NCBI RefSeq assembly: GCF_905147045.1
Contig: NC_065893.1
Span: 1,302,001 to 1,366,000 of the forward strand
Direction of reading: 5' to 3'
DNA length: 64,000 bases
DNA from: Nymphalis io
Taxonomy: Eukaryota > Arthropoda > Insecta > Lepidoptera > Nymphalidae
Made by a program: the position numbers and the translations under genes. Positions 1 through 12,600 of this stretch are shown here, piece by piece. Under the pieces are notes generated by a model. The model was not told the DNA's origin and searched no databases. It was given only the letters and a program-made list of their open reading frames with translations. How positions within the stretch are numbered: position 1 is the stretch's first letter; every line of letters begins with the position of its first letter.

Positions 1-1320
1 TAAATAATTTTTACTTTACCAACTTTTTCAATCTTAAGTACTTAAACACGCTTGAATGGCTGAATAATTTCAGTTCAAGTCAATTACGTCGTGTAAAAAA
101 TAATTCACGCGTTATGAAGCGAGGATATTGCAACTATTTTAATGTAACAGATAAACAATGCACTTTATTTGAAATGTGTGAATTCCTTGAAATAGAAATG
201 AATAACATTCTCTAAATTTTTTCTGACTTTTGGGAGCAGATCTAATTGATAACTTATAAATACATTGCCCGGGGGGCTTGTGATGGAACCTACGACGTTT
301 TTATAGAGGCTTAATTGGAAATCAAATACTTATAATTATCGTTGATTGGCTTTATTACTAAATTATTAAAAGGTAATATGTAACATGTGATTGAAATTCG
401 TCATATATTGCATAATATAATACGCAATTGATTCAGTTATGTACCTGAGATAAGTTTGAGATGTTTTGAGTATTAAAATAATCTCTACTGTTGCTCGCAG
501 ATAAGATATTTTTGAATAGATCCCTTTTCAATAAATAAACATTATAACAGTTTTATAATTTCTAGATAATAGAACAAAAGTTTTAATAATTTTTTTGTAT
601 CCCTGGTTTTATCGTTTGGAAAAAACTATTTTGGTGCTTGTTCTTACAAGCCTTCTTGAATGAAGAGTAATGTTGATTAAAAATTTGAGTATTTTATTAT
701 AGTAATATTAAACATAATGAAGTGATATAAAACAAAAACACGTTAGATTATTTAATTTTAAAATAATTCAAACATAAATGCTATATTTAATAAATGACGT
801 AACATTTATAAAGCAATGCTTTCCGCGAAAGATAAAAACAGCAGATTTTACTTCCATTACACAATATATCGTCAGCTTAGCTTACATATACGATTTTGCT
901 TAATTTCAAGATGACTGACGCGTTCTTGGCCTAGCTTCATGTTATTGGCATATTATTAGATTTGTTACATTACTTCCTTGTAATAAATATTCATTTGTAT
1001 GTTTCAAAATATCTTAAACGGATTTCGTTAAGACGAATTGGTAATACAATGACCCTTGGTAGTTTTTTTATATACATTAATTATGTTGCTCAGCCTACGA
1101 CCTGATTGAAAAACTTGCACAATATCAGCATTGCTATCTTTTTTCACCCCACACAGAATAACGAGATATCAATATTTTAGTCTTGTGTAATTTCGGTTAG
1201 CAAATTAGCAACTGATGGCTCACTTTTCATATTATTCAAGTCATGTTGCAATGTACAGTTCTTATATACAAAATACATTTATAGTATATACGCATAAATG
1301 CTTCTAATAGAACATACATA
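1..1320. other. AT-rich intergenic DNA, nothing recognised
   Basis: No open frame of note, no RNA gene and no repeat that could be tied to the families in this window. Confidence 0.6.
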
Positions 1321-1339
1321 ATATCCGAAGCACTAGAAT

Positions 1340-1452
1340 GTACCACTGCCAACTTCTTACCTCCAGGTTGCTACTAATAATCCGCCCCAGAATTTGATCC
1401 AAAAACCTTGAATCTCCGGCCTTTTGAGTTTTCCACTAGACCAACGAAGCAT
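1340..1452 (-). mobile_element. tRNA-like SINE head fragment
   Basis: The reverse complement begins GCTTCGTTGGTCTAGTGG (A-box-like) and contains a decayed GATTCAAGG..GGATCAAATTC region, as in the S4 head. Confidence 0.45.
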
Positions 1453-1764
1453 TTTCATTTCTAATAATGTACTAAAACATGAATAAGCTACTTCACCATA
1501 CTAAAAAGAAACAGGTTATTTCCATTCATAAAATATTATTTCTCAGCGCAATATCAACCTTGAAATGAAACATGCAATAATAGTAGAAGATGTTAGAATT
1601 GTTAGACCCCGTGAAATGTAAGCGTGATTCACAGAAATGACACAATCAGAGGTCACTTTTGACTGGTCTTTTTTACAAACTAGTTGGTTAATATAACTGT
1701 ATCCAAGTAGCACAAATATTAGATGAACTGCATATATTATTGATATTGAAATATGTTTATGTAT

Positions 1765-1860
1765 AGTAAGTGGAGCAGAGTCGAGATGATTGTATAGAAC
1801 GTGGTCACGGGTTCGAATTCGGGGAAGCACTACTAAGTTAGAAATATGTGTTTAATGTTC
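1765..1860 (+). mobile_element. Decayed S2 SINE head
   Basis: Shows GATTGTATAGAACG followed by CACGGGTTCGAATTCGGG and AAGCACTACT, a degraded A/B-box SINE head. The body is lost. Confidence 0.55.
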
Positions 1861-3400
1861 AACGTTTGTTAAAGGAAAATCGCCTAAAGAAATTTACAAT
1901 AAAGTTTTTTTATCATTTCTTTCTCCAGAAACTTTTGCGTCAGAGTCATTCGAGTTTACATTTTTATGTCAAGCTCCAAATAAGTACTTTTAAATCGGAA
2001 AACGTTACAGTCCCTATACTGTTAAAAAAACGTATATTCTTTAAAGCATTTATAAATAAATGAGGTAAATACAAGAGGTGCTTACATTGTTATATATCCA
2101 GTAAAATTTATTTACCAAATGATATGTCAAGGATACGTAATTGGTAAGGTTAATGACTTGACTGGCTTGGATATGGCGGAATCTGAGTTTAATTATGTAC
2201 CGTTAAAAAATATATGTTGCCATATCTTTATATTCTTATGGTTGAATTTTTTTTTTCATGTTGACAACTAACATTACGGGACAATCCTAATGCGATATTG
2301 TAGTCAATAAAACGCAAGGTTTATCATGTTTTTCTTCATTTTTCAGGAAAAACTTAGGATTCCAATCCAAAGCCTCCGAAGCTGCAGTCATACAAGCTAG
2401 CCGAACTAGACTAGAACGAAACCAGGAAGTGACGAAGTTTTTTTTCAATGATACAGATTTCGTAAATGCAAAAACATTTCTGACCTCACAAACTCTTCTA
2501 AAAACTTATCAATGCCTCTGATATCTTATGAACATAACATTTATAATAACACATACATATGTATATATACAGTTTGTTTCGTCATTTTTAGTTCATATGT
2601 TCTAAAACGAATACAGCCTTAGTATTTATTGTGCTGTAAGCACCAAAAGTGTATGCAAAATTTTCTTCGACTGGGATTTTGCATAAAATTCAGTCGCAAG
2701 ATTAGACCCATACATACTAACAGTTGAAGTTAAATAAATGCTTGTAATTAAATATTTCATTTACTATAATGTATAATTATTTCATTTTTATAATTAACAT
2801 CGTTATAAATTTAAATTCGATAGCGATGAGTTTGGCAATTAGCCTGTTGAATCGAATGTGAGATGTTCGAACTCTGTTGACATACGTCATTGAAGAGAAT
2901 AATTATTATAATCAAAGCCACCAAGGATCCATAAAAAATATTAAGATTTACGGTTCTTGACATTTCACTTTCGAATTCACCGATGACTTCCTATTTATCA
3001 ACAGATTAATTTATAAATAGATCTCGTTTCTGTCATAATGGAAATGTCATCAAAACTTGTTAAAGATATTTTTACATGAGACGACAAAAATTATAATAAA
3101 TATATATCTTCCTACTTTTAATTTCTGTACGAAACGTTCGACTTTATATGTGAGCAGCAAACGATGTCACAATCACAACAATACCCGATAAAAAGTGGAC
3201 GCATTTCTATAGTAAACATCGTGACGCGTCGTACGGTGTGACGCAGTAAGTCTTCGATGGCGCTCATAATAGTAATAAGTATAAAAAAATACAAATGATA
3301 TTTGATATTTGTGATATAATATGTTTATGAAAAAATAGGAAGAAGGTCGTCTGTTCAGTTATGTATATGTATTTATTTAAAGCATTTATGCTGTTTTGCA
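1861..3400. other. AT-rich intergenic DNA
   Basis: No gene seen. A short CG-rich patch at about 3215-3265 (GTGACGCGTCG, GTGTGACGCAG) stands out but was not classified. Confidence 0.5.
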
Positions 3401-3404
3401 TATG

Positions 3405-3600
3405 TGATGGTTTTGAGTAAAAGTTTATATTTTTGAGTGTCTGTTAGTCAATCACACAAAAATGGCTGGACGGATTTGTATGAAATTTGGGTACACCATA
3501 GCTAAACACATGGCTGACTACCTAATAACTGAAACATGCGGGCGGAGTCACCAGCGGAAGCTTGTCCAATATGATTAAGCTTCACAATAAGACAGCAGAC
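3405..3600 (+). repeat. Dispersed insect repeat
   Basis: Contains GTCTGTTAGTCAATCACACA, AAATGGCTGGACGGATTTG and, near the end, GGGCGGAGTCACCAGCGGAAG. These blocks are typical of a widespread lepidopteran repeat whose class (Helitron-like or LINE tail) I cannot settle. Confidence 0.5.
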
Positions 3601-4154
3601 ACCGATATATGCTAATAAATCCAAAAGGGTATTACAATGTTAAGTATAGACAGTTTAACGAATTCAACTTATCACCTAAAATCAAAGAATATGTTGTTAA
3701 GAAATTAGCATATATATGAGCGGCATGGTCTTGACCTAGCTGCTATCATTTAAAAGTTAATATCCGTAGAGCAATCTGCTAACACAACCAATGATGCTCA
3801 GACTTCAGACAAGGCACGAAGAAAAGCTTATTATATATTCGTGACCGGTACAACGCCACAGAACTACTGAAGCGTTAAGAATTGATAAGCGTATCATTGT
3901 TATGTATTATTACATATTATATATACTTGTTTTATTTGAATATTTATTATTTTTATAAATAATTATATTTGTCTTTATTTGTATTTTTTCCAATAGGTTT
4001 TTAGTTCTAAATATTAAGTTTATCATTTATATTTCACATTCAGTTTGTATATGATTTGATTAACTTTTTAGTTTTTGTAAAGAATAATTATGATGACCCT
4101 TTTTTAAGAATGATTAATATTATTTTTTGCTCTCCAAATAATTGTTTTTTTTAT

Positions 4155-4320
4155 ATTTGCCGGGAAGGCAAATGATTCTACTCCACCTGTTGGAAAGTGG
4201 TAGTAGAGTCCAAACGCGATGACGGCGAGTACAGTCGGGAAGAATGTTCTGCTCTAGGCGCCCGCCTTGCCGGCCCGCAAGATGCCTCATCACGCCTCGT
4301 TTGAAGGAATGGTGTACAGT
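4155..4320 (-). mobile_element. LINE reverse-transcriptase C-terminal fragment
   Basis: Same element as 56812-57300 and 52928-53165: shared CCGGGAAGGCAAATGA, TAGTAGAGTCCAAACGCGATG, ACAGTCGGGAAGAATG and CACGCCTCGTTTGAAGG blocks. Only the last ~160 bp remain. Confidence 0.7.
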
Positions 4321-4932
4321 TTGTATTAGGAGTGGATGATTCTCAATAATTTAATTTATATAGTGTTAGTATTGTATTCTATTTTATTACAATTATTTTT
4401 AATTTTTATTTAATTTTGTGAAATATTTTATTGTCTTGTCTGATGTCTATTCTTGTTCTTTCTTTCGAAACTCACAAAGAACGATATTTTTAATATCACA
4501 TGATTCAAATAAAACGATTCTTATTTATGAGGGCATGTTTGTTTGTTTGATTTATTGACATAATGATGAAACCTTGAATTGATTCCGATATTGACGTCAG
4601 GTTATTGACCTATTTTTTCTAATGTTATATGTTTTTAATTTTTTCTTATAATATGAAAAACCATTTCCTTTTTAGTTTTTTTTAGGATTATGTGTTTATA
4701 TTTTTATAATAAAATAGATAAAAAAATATTAATTTATTTTCTTGTGTAAAGCTTTGATGAGAGTTAATTGGTAGAGTTTTGAACAATATTTTAGAGGAAA
4801 AATTTTATAGCTTTCTGATTTTCATTCGGTGTTGCTACAATACAGCTAAGTATACTTAAATTTAGTAAGTCTTTCGTTTACATTCCTTATCGCTAGGTAA
4901 GGCTAGACTCTTTGCTATATTGAGTTGGCTGT

Positions 4933-5130
4933 AGTATTGTTGTTTCGATTTGAATGGTGATTAAGCTGATGTAATAGGCACAAGGAACATATCATCTTAA
5001 TTCCCAAAGTTGGTAGAGCATTGACGATGATGGTTGGTTGATGATGACAAGATGGCTTAAATTTCTTGCAGTGCCATTGTCTATAGACCGTGGTGACCAC
5101 TAACGACCAAGTGGCTTATTTGTCAATTTA
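4933..5130 (+). mobile_element. Degraded S1 element
   Basis: TATTGTTGTTTCGATTTGAA, AGGCACAAGGAACATA and GGTGGTTGA..GTGACCAC blocks in S1 order, with many substitutions. Confidence 0.6.
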
Positions 5131-5539
5131 TCGACTCATTTGAAATAATAATATTATTAATATGAATACACTGAAATAATGAACAATGAAACTCGGAAAA
5201 GTATCCGTTATTTCTGAATAACCTTTAGGTTTATTCGTATAATAAATCTTAAAATGGTAGTAGTTAAAAATACAATTGACATTTAAATAAAGTAAACGTA
5301 CAAATACAAAACGAGTAACAAAAATACACCAAGGTTGGACAATTAACTTGAACTTGGGCGAAAACCTTTCGAAATATTGATGAAGGCGTAGAACTAAAAA
5401 AAAACATTTGCGTCCATTGTAGTTAACACTTATTGAATGGACGTTTTATTATTAGGTAACAAAGCGTTTGTTACTGAACACTGTAATTGTTGTTTTCTGT
5501 TACATTTTGTTTTTTTAACTATGTTTTATGTTGCCCTCA

Positions 5540-5640
5540 TGGAGGGTGTAAGAAATGGTTAATAATTCTTACGGTAGCATCGTTTAGCGAAAGTGACCTC
5601 ATACCAGGTGACCCATTAGCTCATTTGCCTTAAAGTATCA
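5540..5640 (+). mobile_element. S1 3' fragment
   Basis: The order GGTTAATAATTCTTAC, GTGACCTCATACCAGGTG, CTCATTTGCC matches the last third of S1. Confidence 0.45.
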
Positions 5641-6174
5641 GACTACGTAACTTTTAACCAATTCCAACCCGCAATCATAGGTTAACGTTCTCGTCTGCCT
5701 TCTTAAATTAAATAAAAAAAGGTTTAATAAATGATAGTTAATCTCACTAATAATATTAATTGCGACCTAGATTATAACATACATCTAATGAATACTCATT
5801 ATATTCAGCTCTGAAATTCAACCTTGTGTCTTATCAAGATCAAGCATGAGATATATATATATCGCTTTTAATACGAAAAAAATATCAAAATAAAATACAT
5901 ATAAGGTTACAGGTTTAAAATCTGGTAACACTTTAAGGAGATAAATAGTTTATAAATGAGAATTGTTAGAAAATCAGTCTGGGCTTCTACTATAAATATC
6001 TGGAATGAAAATTCCAATCACTTTTTAAATGGCCCAATAGGAGAATTGCACCTAGCATATGGAGATTTGCGGTCCTCTAAGCTGATTAGTACAACTAACC
6101 AGTGAGCAATTTTATATTATAATAATACGCAAGTTGAGCTATTCTGTATGAGCAATCCTTAAAATCAACGTGGA

Positions 6175-6362
6175 AGCTGTAAGAAATGTTAAGCGTTCCT
6201 TACATTGCCAATTCACCACCAACCTTGGGAACTAAGATGTTATGTCCCTTGTGCCTGTATTTACACTTACCCACCAAACCGAAACACAATAATACTAAAA
6301 GTATTTCTGTTTGGCGGTAGAATATCTGATCAGTGGGTGGTACCCACAAGTTACCACCAAGT
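6175..6362 (-). mobile_element. S1 element, 3' truncated
   Basis: Reverse S1 from the GTAAGAAATGTTAA block through CCACCAACCTTGGGAACTAA and GCGGTAGAATATCTGA to the ACCACCAAG end. Confidence 0.75.
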
Positions 6363-8300
6363 ATATAATAGTTTCAAATTTTTTTATAATCAAACTAAAA
6401 CTACTTCTTCAAAAAACTAAAACTAAACTGATAATCTTTTACGTTATAATTTCACTCTTAGTGATATGAAAACATCAAAGTCCATTGCACCCATTTAGGG
6501 CCAGAAGAGTTCAAGGTTAGTGAACCGGTCAGGTCTCAGGTTTGATTCGCATTGAGAGCACCTTTCCAATGTAATGGGAACTCGGTCACATACAACATAC
6601 GTAATAAGCTCAAGTATGTAGCATCTTTATAAGTAAAAGTCACTCTTATATGTATGAAGATAAAAGCTATATTCACATCATAATATTGATTGTTTAATGT
6701 GTTATAATGTTGCAAAATTCGTCATAGTATTTTAACGATTGTGGGTGATATGACAATTTTCATTCTTGTGTAATTTCTTTACGCTGGGGTCAATTTTCAT
6801 TGGGTTGTTCTTCGGTTTAGGAGAAATTTCCTAATGTTTAACAATTTTGACGTTAAATATAGGTTTTCTAACAACTCGAGTCATATTACGTAGTAAGATC
6901 TATGTTACGGAATTATCATAATTATAGGCGTTTCTAGTTTACCTTACTTTTAATTACTATATTCAATCTGCACGTTATATCTCTGTCAGCTGACAAAGAT
7001 ACAGCTGTATGAAACGCCATTAAACAAGATAATTAATAACCATTTATAGATAGTACATAATTAATTAATATGCTAAAGAATTCTACACATCCTTTTATCC
7101 ATATTAAATCTCTTAATACACTTAAAATGGCATAAATCAGGAAATAAAAGAGATTTCGTGTGCAGGCGCAGTGTTCGATGATTTTCGAGTCCTTCAGCGA
7201 GATAACAATCACACGGAAACGTGATTGGTCGAATCGAAAATTGAAAATCGAACTGACGTTGTGAAATAATTCGGAATTCAGAATTTATTCACGAGAAATA
7301 GTCGTTTGAATGTAGGTGTATTTGTGTTTGAAATTCGTGAGTGTGGGAATAACATAGTCGACTAAATAACTTTATGAATAAGTCACTTAATCTTTATACT
7401 TATACATACATATTGAAAATGATACCATATATACATTTAGTGACGAATCAAAGTAACAAAATAAAAAGGTTTGCTTTACAGAAACTCAATGATTTGTAAT
7501 GTATATATTACTGGTTTGATAAATAAACAAATTTCCAAAAAATATAAGTGTGTCTCATATCTGACACATGTAGCAGATTTTCAATGAATAATGAATTATA
7601 AACAAATTTGAGTGGTGTTTACCCGGGAACCCACGATCTACGATAAGGATTCACGTGTTCTAACAACTGGCTTTTTGAACTTCCATTCGATCTACCTAAT
7701 AGCTACTGTTACTTGTCAGCGCACAAAGGACATCCATATCTTTCAATCGTTCTTGCCATATCAACAATCATCCCTTCCCATCACAAGTCCATACTATGAT
7801 AATGGTTTTTCTTATCAGCTTTTCTATGTAAGGTTCTTATTTTAAAAAGTTTTTTTTGTTTATTATATTATAGCTATGAAACGATTTCATAACGATTAAA
7901 ACATGTTAGTTATGATAATTAAGAAAAACCTTAATTATAATAATATATACGACCTTGACAATTATTTAAATCAAATAGATCATTATATTTTCAAATATGT
8001 ATACATAATTATGTTTTCTTTGCTAAACTAATATTTTATTTCGTTTTTGTCGGTTTATATTCAGCTCGATTTACTCTTGGTTTCAAGTTGTATAAAATGA
8101 TGTTTAGAGTATTATTATTATATTGATTATGATTATAAAAAAAACTACTTTTTTCAGTAAATCTTGATTAATTAAGAAGGTTTATATATCTTGATACTAC
8201 ACACTTGTACAAAATATGTAAAAATAGCTAAAACCACGGCTCTTCCACTTAATCCAAAATAAAATAAACAGCCTTTGAAAAGATTATCCTTGAGGTTCAA
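6363..8300. other. Intergenic DNA, no gene recognised
   Basis: AT-rich. A tRNA-like scrap (GGTTTGATTCGCA) lies near 6538-6551. A somewhat CG-richer patch at 7155-7260 with ACACGGAAACGTGATTGG was not classified. An open frame at 7612-7845 has no protein-like features. Confidence 0.5.
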
Positions 8301-8307
8301 GCATATA

Positions 8308-8590
8308 CCGGTGGTGCTTTGTGCAAGCTCGTCTAGGTACCACCCATTCATCAGATATTCTACCGCAAAACAGTTAGAGGTTGGTATCAGAGGGAGGATG
8401 GTATCAGTTGAAGGGTGAGTGAGCCAGTGTAATTACAGGCACATGGGACATAACATCTTAGTTCCTAAGGTTGATGGCGAATTGGCGAAGTAAGCGATGG
8501 TTAACATTTCTTACAATGCCAATGTCTATGGGCGTTGGTGACCATCAGGTGGCCCATATGCTCATCCGCCTATTTAATAAAAAACAAAAA
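8308..8590 (+). mobile_element. S1 element
   Basis: Near full length: GGTGCTTTGTGCAAGCTCG start, AGATATTCTACCGC, GTGAGTGAGCCAGTGTAATT, and a GGTGGCCCATATGCTCATCC end followed by an A-rich tail. Confidence 0.85.
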
Positions 8591-8695
8591 TAGTCCACCC
8601 AAATTTTATCAAAATTGTCTCAGTGGTTTAGGCGTGTACATACATACTGACAGATGATAGATTCGCATTTATAATATTAGTACTATGGAGTACTA
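8591..8695 (+). repeat. 3' end of a dispersed insect repeat
   Basis: Contains AAATTTTATCAAAATTG, CATACATACTGACAG and GCATTTATAATATTAGTA, a 3' end common in lepidopteran genomes. It abuts the S1 A-tail, so S1 may have inserted beside it. Confidence 0.5.
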
Positions 8696-8917
8696 TGGAG
8701 TTTAATATTTATAATGTGGTTCATTAAATCGAATATTTGTTGCAATCCTTATAATAATTTATTGAGATAATACGTAAATCAAATATAAATATATCGACTA
8801 TGGCGTAATCAATTGCGTATGACGCAAAGTAAGCATTAGTAATATCAAATATTTTTGTTATTTAGTCAAAATCCAAAGCAATAATTAGATTAACTTAATA
8901 AATACAAAATAATGCAA

Positions 8918-8980
8918 TATCCTGGGACATTATAATATCCTGGGTCATTATTCACAAGCGGCCATCTGATCCCATGTGTC
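8918..8980 (-). mobile_element. S3 SINE tail fragment
   Basis: ATATCCTGGGACATTAT appears in two partial repeats, followed by GCGGCCATCTGATCCCA, the 3' part of S3. Confidence 0.65.
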
Positions 8981-9622
8981 AAATGTATATGCAAACATAA
9001 AGCTGTTGTCTATGTGATCAAAATCAATATTAAAAAACTACCATAATCCTATTCAAAGAAAAATGATCGAAAATTTGATCCTATGCATCCTTTACAGTAA
9101 AAAAAAATTTAAAAAAACCTACCTAACACAAACATAAAAAAAAAATCTTATCATAATTCAAATCCTAAACAATGTTTGTTACATTGTTATTAAAATGATA
9201 AGTTCATAATAAATGCTATGATTTACAAAGATGCTGAAATTACTTCACGAAATGAAAGAGGTTTTCGTAACAATTGCAATTAATTACTTTTAATGCAATC
9301 CGTAACGTTTTTTAAACACTGAAAAACATAATATTTTGTTTATTGTAGTTAAATTTAAACTGTAATGCTACTTTAATTAATATATCGAATGTTAATATTC
9401 TAATTAAATTTAATCATACACTATAAAACATCCAAATTCCAATAAATCGCACACTGGCCGAAAACGCATTTAATAGAAAAAAATAATAATTTTTAAACGA
9501 ACGCACGGCGCGTCTATCCCCCGCATGTCGATCGAACGTACAAGTACGAAGGACTCGCGTAGCAAAACTCGCTCGGTCCCAACATTTAGAGGGGCTAGCG
9601 AAAGTTCTACCAAATAAACAAC

Positions 9623-9660
9623 TATAAAAACACAAGGCACCGTCAGTTTAGCATCCAGTC
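9623..9660 (+). promoter_or_regulatory. Core promoter of the PYPV-repeat gene
   Basis: TATAAAAA lies at 9623-9630, 73 bp before the ATG. Two initiator-like motifs follow: TCAGT at 9643-9647 (spacing rather short) and CCAGT at 9655-9659 (34 bp downstream, nearer the usual distance). The 5' leader would be about 40-50 nt. Confidence 0.6.
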
Positions 9661-9695
9661 CGATTCCCGACTCCAACCACCTTTCAAGAGGCATA

Positions 9696-12600
9696 ATGAA
9701 GACGGTGAGTGAAGTCATTATAAGTGTTAGTGAGTGCAGTGAAGTGACTTCAAAAAAGTGTATCGCAAATCCGTGTGTCCCGAACCGATCAGTGTTGTGT
9801 GTCAATGAGTTTTTTTAATATAAAACTCGTTACGGTGTCCGATCTAAGCGGGATATGACACACTTTTTTGAAGTCAACACGCAAGGCATAATACCGATCA
9901 TTGTAGATTAGATAAACATCTGTTTCGTTACTTTAGTCGTTGTCAAACCTTATATGCGATAAAATTCATAGTCATTAAGGTTGCAACTCAAATTACAAGC
10001 GTTTCATAATTCTACAGAAGATAAATGATTAATTAATCGGAGTTATTTGAAAAAAATCCATAAAGTACAGTTATGGATTAAACTAAATATTATAATATAA
10101 TATAATAAATAATTTTATTTCTTAAGCGACGATTTAACCAATTATAATCTGAAAAGTATAAATAGTAAAACAAATGGTTTCCGTTTCGTTCAAATCACCT
10201 TCGCTTAACTATTATAATCAGATATAATTAAATTCGACGCGCTTATAAATTATACGTTAATTTTTATACGAGGGATATTAGATTTTAAATAATTCTAAGG
10301 GATAATAATTCAAAATACATATCGTTATCTTTTACATGTCAACGGTACAAATATTTGAAATTATTAGGAATATCAATTGACGATAATTGGATTTGATAAG
10401 CGCAAAGAGTTTAAAGAACAAAGAGGATTTAATGCATATAAATTTATTTCAAACAATGCGTTACTGTACCCATTACATCACAATGCTTTTCCTTCATTGA
10501 TTAAGACAGGTTCGGTGCGAACTAGGAAGAGAGACCATGAAACCTAGGTATTAAATTGCTTCAGGCTATCTTGTTACTTATATAACACAATTACGGGATT
10601 AACAGCTCTAAACAAACATACTTATTACATAAAATCGTATCGTAAATACCTTATTCACATGTAATATACCAATAAGGACAATAAATTGTAAACTTGTTAA
10701 ATATATTTTATATTTTACCGTTACGGATGAAATATGTATTGGGTTATGTAAAATGTTTATTGTATGTTTTGTTCAAATTAGTCTACGACTATTACGAAAT
10801 TATTGTTTTTATCTTTGTATTACTTTTAAATATATAATAATATATGAGTAAGTGTTGCAAAAATATCATTAGAAAATTCTAAACTTCAGTAAGTAAAAAA
10901 GTTCTAATTTGATACCTCCTTCAACTTCTCGATAAAAAGTTTTTAAAACGATACAAAAAAAAAAAAAACATATAATGTTTAATTACAGATTGCATTGTGT
11001 TCTAAAAAATAACTACGAAATAGCTACGTTTTAACGATTTATAGTTATTCATTCTTATATTGATAGCTTGTTTCTGTTTCAAACAGATTGATTGACCTAT
11101 TATAATTGTCGCTACTTGAGAAAATTATACCTTTCGCAATGTCCCCTATCGACTGGTTTTCGTAAACCTTATGCTATAAGGCTATATTTAAATATTTGCA
11201 TTTTCTTACATTCATATTTTATACGTTCTAAATTATTGATGTAAGAATAATTTAGTTCTAGGTTTTATTATAACGAGGCTGAATAAATACAGCTTAAACT
11301 AATATATCGAATATATTTAAAGAAAAATAAAAAAACTAAAATGTTTTTTTATTGATATTTTTATTTCAAGACGTACTCCAGTTATTGTATTAGTCGGTAT
11401 GGATTTCAAGAGTAAGTAAATTTCTACTAATCATCGTTGAAAAATACCTGATTCACATACAAATTGTCAGAAACGGCACAAAAATACGAAATATCGTACA
11501 AAAAAGTCTTTATCGCTTATTATTTAACGCATAACTAGAGGTTAATTATGATATGATATTTGAAATTCATTCAATGCGAATACTATATTACAAAACGACT
11601 CATTTATTTGTATCCTGTATAACCTGGCCCACCTTAAATGGCAGCTTATACCGGTCAATCTCGTTTGATGCTAGGCGGTTATAAAAACAGTCTTTAAACG
11701 ACGTCAGAATTATATAAGAGTTGTTTTTTGTACGAATGATTTAATCAACCAATATTTATTAATTAGCGCGAACGATATTACATTTGTTCTACTAATACAA
11801 TTCAAAAATATATCTTAAATTAGGAATTTTTAAATCAATCGTCTTAACATCTGACCATTGAAAAGAATATAGAAATTTCAACTCTTGTTCTAACATTTAT
11901 GTATGTAACAAGGTTTCCACATCAATGTTTAAATACATAAACACCGGTGGTAATGTAAGAATTTCTGATAATAATCAGTACAAATGAACTGACAAAGTTC
12001 GGAATTAACCTTACAATTCATCTATTGTATGTTGAATGAAGTATATTGTTGCGAAAGGCATATATTTTCCCATGCGCAATAACAAATTAACGCATATAAC
12101 TTACTGTTTATTTAGGCTTCAAATTGCTTCAGCTCTTTAAACCTTATAAAAGATAAACTAAAAATCCGAATTCTTATACAAAAATATACTATTTAAAACG
12201 TCAATAACATACTACGAGTACTTAAAATAAATAACTTTTTTATAAATGGTTATTAGTGCATAAATTATAGCCAACCAGTAACAATTACAATAACACTTAA
12301 ATCAATAAATGGTATAAGAATTTAAAAGGCAACGTATAACCATAATCGTAAGCATAAATGTTTATTGTATTTATTTGTTGTTTTTTTTTTAAATTTATGA
12401 ATTGAAGAATAAAGTTTTTAATTATACAGCCGCTTTATATTTTGATCAAAAATTATTAAACAGTTTTATATGAGAAAAAATATTAATAGTAAGAACTTTT
12501 GAGAATTTAAAGTAGTAGGGTAGTTAGTAAAAATGTGATGTTTCTCTCATATTATTCCGTTATTGCATAAGAGTTACATTGTAATTTTTTTTAAGTTTTT

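Noticed and set aside
9414..9805. Overlapping 73- and 111-codon minus-strand frames upstream of the PYPV gene
   Set aside because: They overlap the promoter, leader and first exon of the PYPV gene; no signal peptide or family motif is visible.
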